Below, one piece after another: positions 16,757 to 24,434 of a DNA stretch of 64,000 nt. The stretch covers positions 1 to 64,000 of the forward strand of contig CBDIHP010000038.1 of the NCBI GenBank assembly GCA_965279195.1, given 5' to 3'. Numbering within the stretch: position 1 is the stretch's first letter; each line of letters begins with the position of its first letter. The DNA comes from CBDIHP01 sp965279195 (GTDB taxonomy: Bacteria; Planctomycetota; Planctomycetia; Isosphaerales; Isosphaeraceae). The notes below the pieces were generated by a model. It did not search any database, was not told the origin of the DNA, and saw nothing but the letters and a program-made list of their open reading frames with translations. A program made the position numbers and the translations under genes.

Positions 16757-17404
16757 TCAGAACAGCAGGTCCTCTAGACCAGGAACGCGTTCGAGGGCCG
16801 TCTTGAGACGTTCGAGCGCGCGAACGTAGCGCTTGCTCGCCGCCGCCTTCTGGATCCCCAGCACTTCGGCGACCTCGTTGTTGCTCAACTCCTCGAAGTG
16901 CCGCAACGCGAGGACTTCCCGGTCGATCGGGTCGAGTTCCCCGAGCGCGGCCTCCAGGCGTGCGAGGGCTTCGAGCCGCATCGCCGCCATGCTCGGCGAG
17001 GTCATCGGGCCCGCGAGCCGCGCCGCCAGGCAGGCCGAGCTGGCCGAGGCGTACGCGCCCTGGGTCAGCGAGATTTCCATGCCAGCATCGCGCATCTTGG
17101 CGCCGAGGTGCTGACGGTGGATCTCGATCAGCCGCTGATTGGCGACGATCCTCAGCCAGACGAAGAACGGCATGTCCGGCTTGTCGAGGAAATGCTTGAG
17201 CCGCTTCGCCGCTTCGAGATACGTGTCCTGCACCACATCCGAGGGTGACACCCGCCCGGCCAGGCGGCCGTCGAGCCGCAGGTCGATCATCCGCCAGAGC
17301 CTGTCCTGGAACGTGGCGAAGATCTCCGCCAGCGCCTTCGTGTCCTCGGCCTCCAGCCTGGCCCGGAGCGACTGGATCAGATCGTCGTCGTTCTGTTCGG
17401 GCAT
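16757..17404 (-). CDS. ECF-family RNA polymerase sigma factor (kinase-linked)
   Basis: 215 aa. Region 2 is visible as GRVSPSDVVQDTYLEAAKRL and PFFVWLRIVANQRLIEIHRQHLGAK. Region 4 is visible as LDPIDREVLALRHFEELSNNEVAEVLGIQKAAASKRYVRALERL (helix-turn-helix ending KRYVRAL). The linker is longer than in classical ECFs, as in planctomycete groups paired with protein kinases. No anti-sigma gene is adjacent; instead a Hanks-type kinase begins 16 bases downstream, suggesting phosphorylation-based control. The upstream 298 bases are shared with a divergent alpha/beta hydrolase; I found no convincing promoter there. Confidence 0.92.
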   Translation of the reverse strand: MPEQNDDDLIQSLRARLEAEDTKALAEIFATFQDRLWRMIDLRLDGRLAGRVSPSDVVQDTYLEAAKRLKHFLDKPDMPFFVWLRIVANQRLIEIHRQHLGAKMRDAGMEISLTQGAYASASSACLAARLAGPMTSPSMAAMRLEALARLEAALGELDPIDREVLALRHFEELSNNEVAEVLGIQKAAASKRYVRALERLKTALERVPGLEDLLF

Positions 17405-17702
17405 CGCACCCGGGCCGCTGAGCCCGATCTATTTGGCCTACCTGGGATTGCCTCCCCCAGAGGATACCACCCACCCCGACCCCGAGGGAAGCGACCCTTC
17501 GGACTGCGGCCGTCCGGCTACCGATTTGTTCAGATGAAGAATCGAAGCCGAGACGGGAGATCCCTTCGTGGTACTTCGCTGTTGTTCTCCTCGGAGCGCG
17601 GCGGCCGGACTGTCGCACTCCAGAGGGGGAGAAACCAATCCTCCATTACGCTGTTGAATAGATCAGCCGAACACATCCCGACCTCACCGAGAGTTGGCCC
17701 AG

Positions 17703-18662
17703 ATGCTCCCCATCTTCCTACTCGCACTTTCGCTGCCGACGGATTACAGCCCGCTGGCCCTGCCGCGCGATGAGGCGGCCCCCGTCTCGAAGGACTTCGA
17801 TGTCCACGACCGTGCCCGCAAGCGGACCATCCCGGTCCGCGTCTATATGCCGGTTCCCGCATCACCCGCGCCGGTGATCCTGTTCAGCCACGGGCTCGGC
17901 GGGGCAAAGACCAATAACCGGTATCTGGGCGATCATTGGGCGCGTCGGGGATATGTCGCGGTGTTCGTGCAGCACCCGGGGAGCGACGAATCGGTCTGGA
18001 AGGATGCCCAGCTCGGCAAGCGGATGGAGGTCCTCAAGCAGCAGGCCAGCCTGGCCAACTTCAACCTCCGGGCACGCGACATCCCCGCCGTGCTCGACGC
18101 GCTGGAGGTCTGGAACAAGGAGACCAAGCACCCGCTAGCGGGACGTCTCGATCTGAGACGCGTCGGGATGTCGGGCCATTCCTTCGGCGCGGTGACCACT
18201 CAGGCGGTCAGTGGGCAGTCGTTCCCGCTCGGGGTGACGCTCGCCGACCCGAGGATCAAGGCGGCCGTCCTGATGAGCCCGAGCCCCCCGCGCCGGGGCA
18301 ACCCGGGCGTGGCGTTCGGCAAGGTCGCGATCCCCTGGCTGCTGCTGACCGGCACCCGCGACGACAGCATGGCGATGAGCAACACCACCCCCGAGGACCG
18401 CCTCAAGGTCTTCCCCGCCCTGCCCCCCGGCCGCAAATATCAGCTCGTACTCGAAGGCGCGGAGCATTCCGCCTTCAGCGAGCGGGCCCTGCCCGGCGAC
18501 CGAGCCAGTCGGAACCCCAACCACCACCGCGCGATCCTCGCCCTCACGACCGCCTTCTGGGACGCCTACCTCAGGGACGATCGCGCCGCAAAGGAGTGGC
18601 TCGACTCGGAGAAGTCTGTCAGGAGCATCCTCGACCCGAAGGACCGATGGGAGACGAAGTGA
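17703..18662 (+). CDS. Secreted alpha/beta hydrolase (PAF-acetylhydrolase/dienelactone-hydrolase-like)
   Basis: About 319 aa with a short N-terminal hydrophobic signal (LPIFLLALSLP). The oxyanion/first-strand region is VILFSHGLGGAKTN, the nucleophile elbow is GMSGHSFGAV, and the late acid and histidine are probably in LLLTGTRDD and GAEHSAF. The layout resembles platelet-activating-factor acetylhydrolase isoform II-like esterases. The ATG at 17703 was preferred over the TTG at 17694. It is divergently placed from the ECF sigma gene; the substrate is unknown. Confidence 0.85.
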   Translation: MLPIFLLALSLPTDYSPLALPRDEAAPVSKDFDVHDRARKRTIPVRVYMPVPASPAPVILFSHGLGGAKTNNRYLGDHWARRGYVAVFVQHPGSDESVWKDAQLGKRMEVLKQQASLANFNLRARDIPAVLDALEVWNKETKHPLAGRLDLRRVGMSGHSFGAVTTQAVSGQSFPLGVTLADPRIKAAVLMSPSPPRRGNPGVAFGKVAIPWLLLTGTRDDSMAMSNTTPEDRLKVFPALPPGRKYQLVLEGAEHSAFSERALPGDRASRNPNHHRAILALTTAFWDAYLRDDRAAKEWLDSEKSVRSILDPKDRWETK

Positions 18663-18794
18663 GGCGGCCCGCCGATCTTTGGTAAGGTGGGGTACGGACG
18701 CGTCCCAAATGCCGCGTTTCCCCACCGAAAGGGGGCAAATGTCGCCCACTCGGAATTGCATCCTGCGACCGCCCTTGAGTTCTCGACACGTTTT

Positions 18795-18835
18795 CGAAAG
18801 GAAAACAGGCCGGGTCCGTAGGACCGCGGCCTGTT
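18795..18835 (-). terminator. Intrinsic terminator of the lipoprotein gene
   Basis: Stem AACAGGCCGCGGTCC / GGACC-GG-GGCCTGTT (about 13 paired bases, loop TAC) at 18804-18835. On the minus strand it is followed by TTTTCCTTT. It lies about 40 bases after the stop of the minus-strand lipoprotein gene. Confidence 0.7.
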
Positions 18836-18872
18836 CCATGCCGGAATATCCAAGGTCGAGGACGCCGACCGA

Positions 18873-19571
18873 TCAGAGCGGTGTCGCGACGCTCTCGGAG
18901 GCTTCCTCCTCGGAGGTCGCCCCGCCGAAGAAGCGGTCGGCCTTGGGGCCAGTGGCGAAGGCTTCGAGCGACAGGCCGACCTTCGACGCCATCTCATTCT
19001 GGTTCTTGGTGTCGAAGACGTAGATCAGGGCGACGTTGAACGGGTCCTTCTCGAACGTGTAGAGCTGGACCGTCTTGTCGGCCGCGGGGAACACCCAGCG
19101 CTTGAAGGTATTGCCCTTCTTGGTCTCCGGCTTGGACTTCTCGGGAGCGAGGGCGTCGACCGGGCCGAACTGGGCAGTGAGGATGTTCATGACATCCTGC
19201 AGGAAGGGCCCGCGGGGGATATCCGGAGCAGGCACCGCGCCCTTCTTGGGGGCGGCCTTCGGCATCTTCTTGCGGGCCAGGACGTGCAGCGAGGCGCCGC
19301 CGGTCGCCGAGTAACTGGAGGCGACGTCGAATTGCCCCTCAGGTACATTGCCGAGCGCGAACGCCTTGGTCTGCTGCTGGCCCTTTGGCGCGCGGACCCA
19401 GATCGACAGCTTCTTGAGGTCGCCGTCGCCCGGGCCTGGCTCCAGGTTCGCGTTCAGGCGTTCCTGGTACTTCAGGTCCTCGATCGTCTTGTCCATGCGC
19501 GCGACATATTGCTTGCCGCAGCCGGCCACGACGAGCAGCGTAGAGAGTGCCAGCACCACCAACCGTCGCAT
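18873..19571 (-). CDS. Putative lipoprotein of unknown function
   Basis: About 232 aa. The N-terminus is a type II signal with lipobox LVVAGC, so it should be lipid-anchored. A GAGGTGG ribosome site precedes the ATG; the longer open frame upstream is not used. The mature part has a DKTIEDLKYQERLNANLEP helix and a domain with WVRAPKGQ, followed by a lysine/alanine-rich insert, then TFKRWVFPAADKTVQLYTFEKDPFNVALIYVFD and a C-terminal acidic tail. I recognise no enzyme family; similar lipoproteins with a KYxERL start occur in planctomycetes as hypothetical proteins. A clear terminator follows. Confidence 0.75.
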   Translation of the reverse strand: MRRLVVLALSTLLVVAGCGKQYVARMDKTIEDLKYQERLNANLEPGPGDGDLKKLSIWVRAPKGQQQTKAFALGNVPEGQFDVASSYSATGGASLHVLARKKMPKAAPKKGAVPAPDIPRGPFLQDVMNILTAQFGPVDALAPEKSKPETKKGNTFKRWVFPAADKTVQLYTFEKDPFNVALIYVFDTKNQNEMASKVGLSLEAFATGPKADRFFGGATSEEEASESVATPL

Positions 19572-19730
19572 AACCACCTCGCGCGTGCCTGACCGCCGGG
19601 GGAAAGACCCGGCGCGATCGGACTTGGATCGACCGGGTCGTTGAATTACTCTCCGGGCTCGGGCCGGGCTTGTCAAGGATCACGGCAGGCCCGGATCGGC
19701 GGAATTCCCGACGCGGCAAGGACAATGCCC

Positions 19731-20048
19731 ATGGTCCAGATCATCGCCCTCGTCAAACCGTTCCGCGCTGGCGCGGTGTTCGACGCGATCCAGAGCCTCG
19801 ATATCGAGATCCTCGGCGGGACGGTCCGCGAGGCGATGGGCTACGGCCGCCAGAAGAACCGGCTGCACCGCTACCTGGGGAGCGAGTACAACGCCTCGTT
19901 CCTCCCCAAGGTCGAGCTGTCCCTGTTCGTGCGGGACGAGGACGCCCAGGCCGCCGTCAAGGCGATCGTCTCCCAGGCCCGCACGGGACGCATGGGAGAC
20001 GGCAAGATCCTCGTCCTGCCCTGCCTGGACGCCTCGGTCCGTTGGTGA
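19731..20048 (+). CDS. P-II-like nitrogen regulatory protein with shortened C-terminus
   Basis: 105 aa PII (GlnB/GlnK-type) sensor. Landmarks are KPFRAGAVFDAI, the T-loop start GYGRQKN with a tyrosine (Tyr 48) at the place uridylylated in GlnB, EYNASFLPKVEL, and the B-loop TGRMGDGKILV. The protein ends ASVRW, without the RIRTGE segment of the C-loop that contacts ATP phosphates in classical PII. The ATG at 19731 (with AAGGA upstream) was preferred over one six bases earlier. There is no amtB or glnA neighbour. It may respond to nucleotides differently from GlnB. Confidence 0.82.
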   Translation: MVQIIALVKPFRAGAVFDAIQSLDIEILGGTVREAMGYGRQKNRLHRYLGSEYNASFLPKVELSLFVRDEDAQAAVKAIVSQARTGRMGDGKILVLPCLDASVRW

Positions 20049-20059
20049 AGCGAACCCGG

Positions 20060-20719
20060 TCAGTCCTCGTCGTCGAGCTTGATGTCCATGAGGAAGTCGG
20101 CGATGGCATCGTCGGCCCCATCCCCTTCCTTCATCGCCGGGAAGTCCTCGGTCGCCTTGACCTCGGACGCGGGCTTGGCGGGGGGCACGGGCGGGGCGGG
20201 TTTGGCCGGGGCCGGCTTGGATGCGACCGGGACGTCCTCGATCGGGATCGGCGCATCCGGGGAGTCGTCGAACTCGAAGTCGACCTCGACCTCCTCGGGG
20301 GCGACCGGCTCGTCATCGAACTCGATTTCGAATTCGTCGTCGTCCACCACCGCCTTGGCGACCATCATGCCGGTGTCGCCGGGCCTGGCCGCGGGCTTCT
20401 CGGGGGCCCTCTCAAGCGCCGGCTGCCCGAGCTTCTGGACCTTGAACTTGATCGGGCCGATCGTGACCTCGTCGCCGGCCTCCAGCACGCGCTGGCCGTC
20501 GATCTTCTTGCCATTCAGGAAGGTGCCGTTGGACGATCCCAGGTCCTTCACGAGCAGCATGCCGTTCTTCTCGAAGAACTGGCAGTGCTGTCGGCTGACC
20601 TGCGACGACTTGATCCGGAGCTGGCATTCATCCTGTCGTCCCGCCGTGGTGACGCCGTCTACGAGATTGATCACCGTCGAGGCGCTCCGGCCCCGCGTGA
20701 CGAGGAGCTGATAATCCAT
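20060..20719 (-). CDS. FHA-domain protein with acidic tail
   Basis: 219 aa. Residues ~1-100 form a forkhead-associated phosphothreonine-binding domain: TTAGRQDECQLRI (GR motif), SRQHCQFF (SxxH), and DLGSSNGTFLNG (SSNGTxxNG), all key residues kept. The rest is a Pro/Ala linker with strongly acidic patches (DDDEFEIEFDDEP, EVDFEFDDSP) and an acidic C-terminus IKLDDED. It is probably a scaffold or reader for the Ser/Thr kinases of the cell; the kinase 3.3 kb away is a candidate partner. It is convergent with the PII-like gene, with 11 bases between stops. Confidence 0.9.
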   Translation of the reverse strand: MDYQLLVTRGRSASTVINLVDGVTTAGRQDECQLRIKSSQVSRQHCQFFEKNGMLLVKDLGSSNGTFLNGKKIDGQRVLEAGDEVTIGPIKFKVQKLGQPALERAPEKPAARPGDTGMMVAKAVVDDDEFEIEFDDEPVAPEEVEVDFEFDDSPDAPIPIEDVPVASKPAPAKPAPPVPPAKPASEVKATEDFPAMKEGDGADDAIADFLMDIKLDDED

Positions 20720-20956
20720 GACGACCGGCCCCCGGGAGGGTTGGCGAGTGAATGAAGACTGGGCCGGCAGGTGAGTGGAGTTGCCGGCCGAAATCGGGAC
20801 GGAACTGAGCCTTCCAGACTATCCCGGCTTCCCCATCTTGGCAATCCCCGGAGGTCCCTCGCGTGCGTACCTGTAGCATAAGAAATCCCGTCCACGCCGA
20901 AGGTGATCGAGATGCGGCGGACATCCGGCGAGCGAGAAAATTGTCGGACTGGCGTA

Positions 20957-20984
20957 TTGCAATCGCGGCCCGGGGCCCTATACT
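20957..20984 (+). promoter_or_regulatory. Likely promoter for tRNA-Gly
   Basis: TTGCAA, 16 bases, then TATACT, ending 80 bases before the tRNA. The intergenic space of 345 bases from the FHA gene start to the tRNA otherwise holds nothing I recognise. Confidence 0.5.
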
Positions 20985-21064
20985 AACACTCGTTCCGGCC
21001 AACATGGCACGGGACTGAAAAATCGGGTCGCCGACAGATCATCTAGATCTGATTGGTTTTATGG

Positions 21065-21139
21065 GCGGGAGTAGCTCAGGGGTAGAGCGCCACGTTGCCA
21101 ACGTGGTTGTCGTGGGTTCAAATCCCATCTCCCGCTCCA
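21065..21139 (+). tRNA. tRNA-Gly (anticodon GCC)
   Basis: A cloverleaf folds by eye. The acceptor arm GCGGGAG pairs with CTCCCGC, then discriminator T and an encoded CCA. The D arm contains AGCTCAGGGGTAGAGC. The anticodon arm CCACG-TTGCCAA-CGTGG has GCC at 21097-21099, and the T arm is GTGGGTTCAAATCCCAT. A T-rich run follows the CCA and may end transcription. Trigger factor starts about 100 bases downstream. Confidence 0.97.
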
Positions 21140-21241
21140 TTTTCTTTTTTCCACCCGACCTTCCCCGGGCTGGCGGCATTCGCTCGACGCAAGGGTGCGT
21201 GATGGCGGCCCAAGCCATCCCGGCCGGTCGTCGCGTAAGGA

Positions 21242-22711
21242 ATGCCGTCGATGAGCACCGGGGAGCATGACGTCGACACGACTGGGTCTGCCGAGCAGAG
21301 CGAAGCTCCGGCCAAGCCCAAGCTCGATCTCGACGTTCAGATCAGCGACGTCGGACCTTGCAAGAAGCACATCAAGGTCACCATCTCCCGCGAGGACGTC
21401 GACCGCCAGTTCAAGGAGTCGCTGGGCTCCATCACCAGGGAAGCCCACGTCCCCGGCTTCCGCCCCGGCCACGCGCCCAAGGGGCTCGTCGAGAAGCGGT
21501 TCCGCAAGCAGGTCGTCGGACAGGTTAAGTCGAGTCTGCTCATGAGCAGCCTCGAACAGCTCGACACCGATTACAAGCTCAATCCGATCTCCCAGCCTGA
21601 CCTCGACATCGACTCGATCGAGCTGCCCGAGAACTCGTCGTTCACCTTCGAGATGGACGTCGAGGTCCGCCCCGAGTTCGACCTGCCGGAATACAAGGGC
21701 CTGAAGATCAAGCGCCCGGTCCGGACCATCTCCGACTCCGACGTCGAGTCGCAGATCAAGACCTTCCTCGAACGCTACGCCCAGATCGTCCCCAAGCTCG
21801 AAGGGGGCGCGGTCCAGGGCGATTTCCTCGTCGCCGATATCCAGTTCCTGCTGGCCGGCGTCGTCATCAACGAGGCCAAGGAAGCCCAGTTCCGGGTCTT
21901 CCCCGAGCTGCGGTTCCAGGACGGCACGATCCCCAACGCCGGCGAGATCCTCGAAGGGGTCAAGGCGGGCGAGGAGCGGACCGGGCAGGCCAAGATCGGC
22001 GACTCGTCGCCCGACACGAGCCTCCGCGGCCAGACGGTGGACGTCAAGTTCGTCGTCCACGACGTCAAGTTCCTCCGGATGCCGGAGATCAACGACGAGT
22101 TCGTCCAGCAGACCGGCTTCCGCACGCTCGACGAGCTGAAGACCGTGATGAAGGACGTGCTCGAACGCCGCGCTGTCTCCCAGTCGCAGGAGCAGGTGCG
22201 CCGCGACGTCATGTCGCAGCTCCTCACCAGTGCCCCGTTCGACCTGCCGGCCGACCTGGTCAAGCGTGAGGAACGCTCGACGATCCGCCGCCTGGTGGAC
22301 AACCTCCGCCAGTCGGGCCTCTCCGGGGCCGACATCCGGGCCCGCGAGGCCGAGATCCGGGCGAACGCCCACGAGCGGACGCTCCGCAGCCTCAAGGAAT
22401 TCTTCCTCCTTGCGAAGGTCGCCGAGGCGGAGGACCTCAAGGTCGAGGACGAGGACATGGAGCTCGAGATCGAGCGCCTGGCCGAGCGGAACGACGAGAG
22501 TCCCCGTCGGATCCGGGCCCGGATCGAGAAGGAAGGGCTGGCCGACACCCTCGCCACCCAGATCCTCGAACGCAAGGCCCTGGACAAGGTCCTAGAATAC
22601 GTCGAGTTCGAGGACGTCGCTCACGTCGAGGAGGCTCAAGTCGAGACCCTCGACCAGACCGTCGCCTCGGCCTCGGCCGCGGCGGACGCCGAGGAAACGC
22701 CGGAGTCGTGA
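21242..22711 (+). CDS. tig: Trigger factor (ribosome-associated chaperone)
   Basis: 489 aa. Residues ~25-140 are the ribosome-binding domain, with the signature VPGFRPGHAPKGLVEKRF. The middle PPIase-like domain (~185-275) is recognisable (GDFLVADIQF, FPELRFQDG, GEILEGVKAGEE), but classical FKBP active-site residues are hard to place, so it may lack isomerase activity. The long helical substrate-binding arm follows (VMKDVLERRAVSQSQEQVRRDVMSQLL, then the C-terminal arms). The acidic tail EETPES is typical. The start could be this ATG or the one 9 bases later; AAGGA lies directly upstream and suits the second better. It stands before clpP as in many bacteria. Confidence 0.93.
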   Translation: MPSMSTGEHDVDTTGSAEQSEAPAKPKLDLDVQISDVGPCKKHIKVTISREDVDRQFKESLGSITREAHVPGFRPGHAPKGLVEKRFRKQVVGQVKSSLLMSSLEQLDTDYKLNPISQPDLDIDSIELPENSSFTFEMDVEVRPEFDLPEYKGLKIKRPVRTISDSDVESQIKTFLERYAQIVPKLEGGAVQGDFLVADIQFLLAGVVINEAKEAQFRVFPELRFQDGTIPNAGEILEGVKAGEERTGQAKIGDSSPDTSLRGQTVDVKFVVHDVKFLRMPEINDEFVQQTGFRTLDELKTVMKDVLERRAVSQSQEQVRRDVMSQLLTSAPFDLPADLVKREERSTIRRLVDNLRQSGLSGADIRAREAEIRANAHERTLRSLKEFFLLAKVAEAEDLKVEDEDMELEIERLAERNDESPRRIRARIEKEGLADTLATQILERKALDKVLEYVEFEDVAHVEEAQVETLDQTVASASAAADAEETPES

Positions 22712-22773
22712 CGCGGACGCGCGGCGACGGCTCCCTCGGGACCCCGCCGCGAACGTGACGTCATCGGGCCTGT

Positions 22774-22798
22774 CGACGGAGGCAACCCGCCTCCGTCG
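22774..22798. promoter_or_regulatory. Perfect hairpin between tig and clpP
   Basis: CGACGGAGGC / GCCTCCGTCG, 10 perfect base pairs with an AACCC loop, no T-run. It sits in the 207-base gap before the first clpP; it could pause or attenuate transcription or be an mRNA-processing stem. Confidence 0.4.
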
Positions 22799-22918
22799 CG
22801 GCGATTCTGGCTCCTGGTTCTCGGTCGGATATCCCCATCGACGGTCGAACCGCCGCGACCCTCCCCGCCGACAACGGCCGGGCGGGGGCTCGCGGCCTCG
22901 CTCCGCAAGGACCAACGC

Positions 22919-23554
22919 ATGACCTTCGACCAACCGTTCCTCCCCCCCAGCCTCCAGCGTGGTCAGAGCTACGCTCGCCAGCGCCAGATGACCCTGGGCG
23001 ACCTGCTGCTCGAGAACCGGATCGTCTTCCTCGAAGGCGTCATCAATGACGCGGTCGCCAACGCGACGGTCATGAAGTTCCTGTTCCTCCAGTACGAGAA
23101 CCGCTCGCAGGGCATCAGCTTCTACATCAACAGCCCGGGCGGCAGCGTCACCAGCACGCTGGCGATCTACGACACGATGCAGTTCATCGAGTGCCCGATC
23201 GCCACCTACTGCATCGGCCTGGCCGCATCGGGCGCCGCCGTGCTGCTGGCCGGCGGGACCAAGGGCCGCCGCTTCGCCCTGCCGCACTCGAAGGTGATGA
23301 TCCACCAGCCCTACGGCCAGGTCTCGGGCCAGATCTCGGACATCGAGATCCAGGCCGAGGAGATCGTGGCCAACAAGCGGGTCATCAACGAGATCCTGGC
23401 CAAGCATTCAGAGCAGCCCTACGAGCGCGTGGCCAAGGACACCGAGCGCGACCGCTTCCTCACGGCCATCCAGGCCAAGGAATACGGCATCGTCGACGAG
23501 GTCGTCGGCCACATCCCGCCGAACGAGGCCAACAAGCAGCACGCCGCGTCCTGA
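22919..23554 (+). CDS. clpP: ATP-dependent Clp protease proteolytic subunit (first of two)
   Basis: 211 aa serine peptidase of the Clp barrel. Catalytic triad: Ser 104 in GLAASGAAVLL, His 129 in KVMIHQP, Asp 178 in TERDRF. The nucleophile context AASGA lacks the methionine of the common ASMGA form. The handle helix and FYINSPGGSVTSTLAIYDTMQF are well conserved. An AAGGA precedes the ATG. It is 83 bases before the second clpP. Two different ClpP subunits usually assemble into a mixed barrel. Confidence 0.95.
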   Translation: MTFDQPFLPPSLQRGQSYARQRQMTLGDLLLENRIVFLEGVINDAVANATVMKFLFLQYENRSQGISFYINSPGGSVTSTLAIYDTMQFIECPIATYCIGLAASGAAVLLAGGTKGRRFALPHSKVMIHQPYGQVSGQISDIEIQAEEIVANKRVINEILAKHSEQPYERVAKDTERDRFLTAIQAKEYGIVDEVVGHIPPNEANKQHAAS

Positions 23555-23637
23555 TCGCGACACTCCCCGCACACCGCCAATCGTGCCCGATCGTCCGCCG
23601 GGCTGGCTCGAGATCGACTCTTCCAAAGGACTAGACG

Positions 23638-24252
23638 ATGCCTCTGATCCCGATCGTCATCGAGCGGAGCGGTCGCGAAGAGCGGGCGATGGATATCTAC
23701 TCCCGCCTGCTCCAGGACCGCATCATCATCCTCGGGTCGGCCATCGACGACAACGTCGCCAACCTGATCGTCGCCCAGATGCTGGTCCTCGCCCACCAGG
23801 ACGCGAAGGCCGACATCCACCTCTACATCAACAGCCCCGGCGGCTCCGTCACCGCCGGCATGGCCATCTACGACACGATGCAGTTCGTCCCCTGCGACGT
23901 CGCCACCTACTGCATCGGCCAGTGCGCCAGCATGGGCTCGCTCCTGCTGGCCGCCGGCGCCAAGGGCAAGCGCAACGCCCTGCCCCACGGCCGGATCATG
24001 ATCCACCAGCCGCTCGCCGGCATGGAAGGGACGGCCACCGAGATCCTCATCCATGCGGAGGAATTCATCCGCATGAAGAAGCAGCTCAACGGGATCTACC
24101 AGCGGCACACCGGCCAGTCCCTCGAGCGACTCGAAGAGGACACCGACCGCGACCGCTTCATGGGCCCCGAAGAGGCCAAGGAATACGGCCTCATCGACAG
24201 CGTGATCGACCGCGAGCCGAACATCCCGCTCAACCCGAATCCGATCCCCTGA
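23638..24252 (+). CDS. clpP: ATP-dependent Clp protease proteolytic subunit (second of two)
   Basis: 204 aa. Catalytic Ser 98 in GQCASMGSLLL, His 123 in RIMIHQP, Asp 172 in DRDRF. This copy has the canonical nucleophile context, unlike the upstream one. An AAAGGA ribosome site precedes the ATG. The expected unfoldase clpX is not downstream: the operon ends at a hairpin and a gene on the other strand follows. Confidence 0.95.
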   Translation: MPLIPIVIERSGREERAMDIYSRLLQDRIIILGSAIDDNVANLIVAQMLVLAHQDAKADIHLYINSPGGSVTAGMAIYDTMQFVPCDVATYCIGQCASMGSLLLAAGAKGKRNALPHGRIMIHQPLAGMEGTATEILIHAEEFIRMKKQLNGIYQRHTGQSLERLEEDTDRDRFMGPEEAKEYGLIDSVIDREPNIPLNPNPIP

Positions 24253-24282
24253 TCGGGCGGTTGGTCGATGGTTGAAATCACG

Positions 24283-24316
24283 ACGGCCCGCCGGATCTTG
24301 CGATCCGGCGGGCCGT
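24283..24316 (+). terminator. Terminator hairpin after the clpP pair
   Basis: ACGGCCCGCCGGATC / GATCCGGCGGGCCGT, 15 perfect pairs with a TTGC loop, about 30 bases after the stop. It is followed only by TGTCGTTG, so the U-tract is weak. Confidence 0.65.
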
Positions 24317-24350
24317 TGTCGTTGATGACGGGGACATCTTCAGATCGAAC

Positions 24351-24384
24351 GGCCGCCCCTCGCGAGAGTTCACGAGGGGCGGCC
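24351..24384 (-). terminator. Hairpin after the Gfo/Idh gene, probable terminator
   Basis: GGCCGCCCCTCG / CGAGGGGCGGCC, 12 perfect pairs, about 50 bases downstream of the minus-strand oxidoreductase stop. Two strong hairpins thus separate the two convergent transcripts. Confidence 0.55.
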
Positions 24385-24434
24385 ATTCCGATGGATCGTC
24401 AGGTAAGCGGCAGCCGTACGGCCGCGCTCCGAGG

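Noticed and set aside
14323..16806. 827-codon plus-strand frame opposite the kinase
   Set aside because: Antisense of a kinase with all catalytic motifs; low-complexity Arg/Gly/Val content typical of a shadow.
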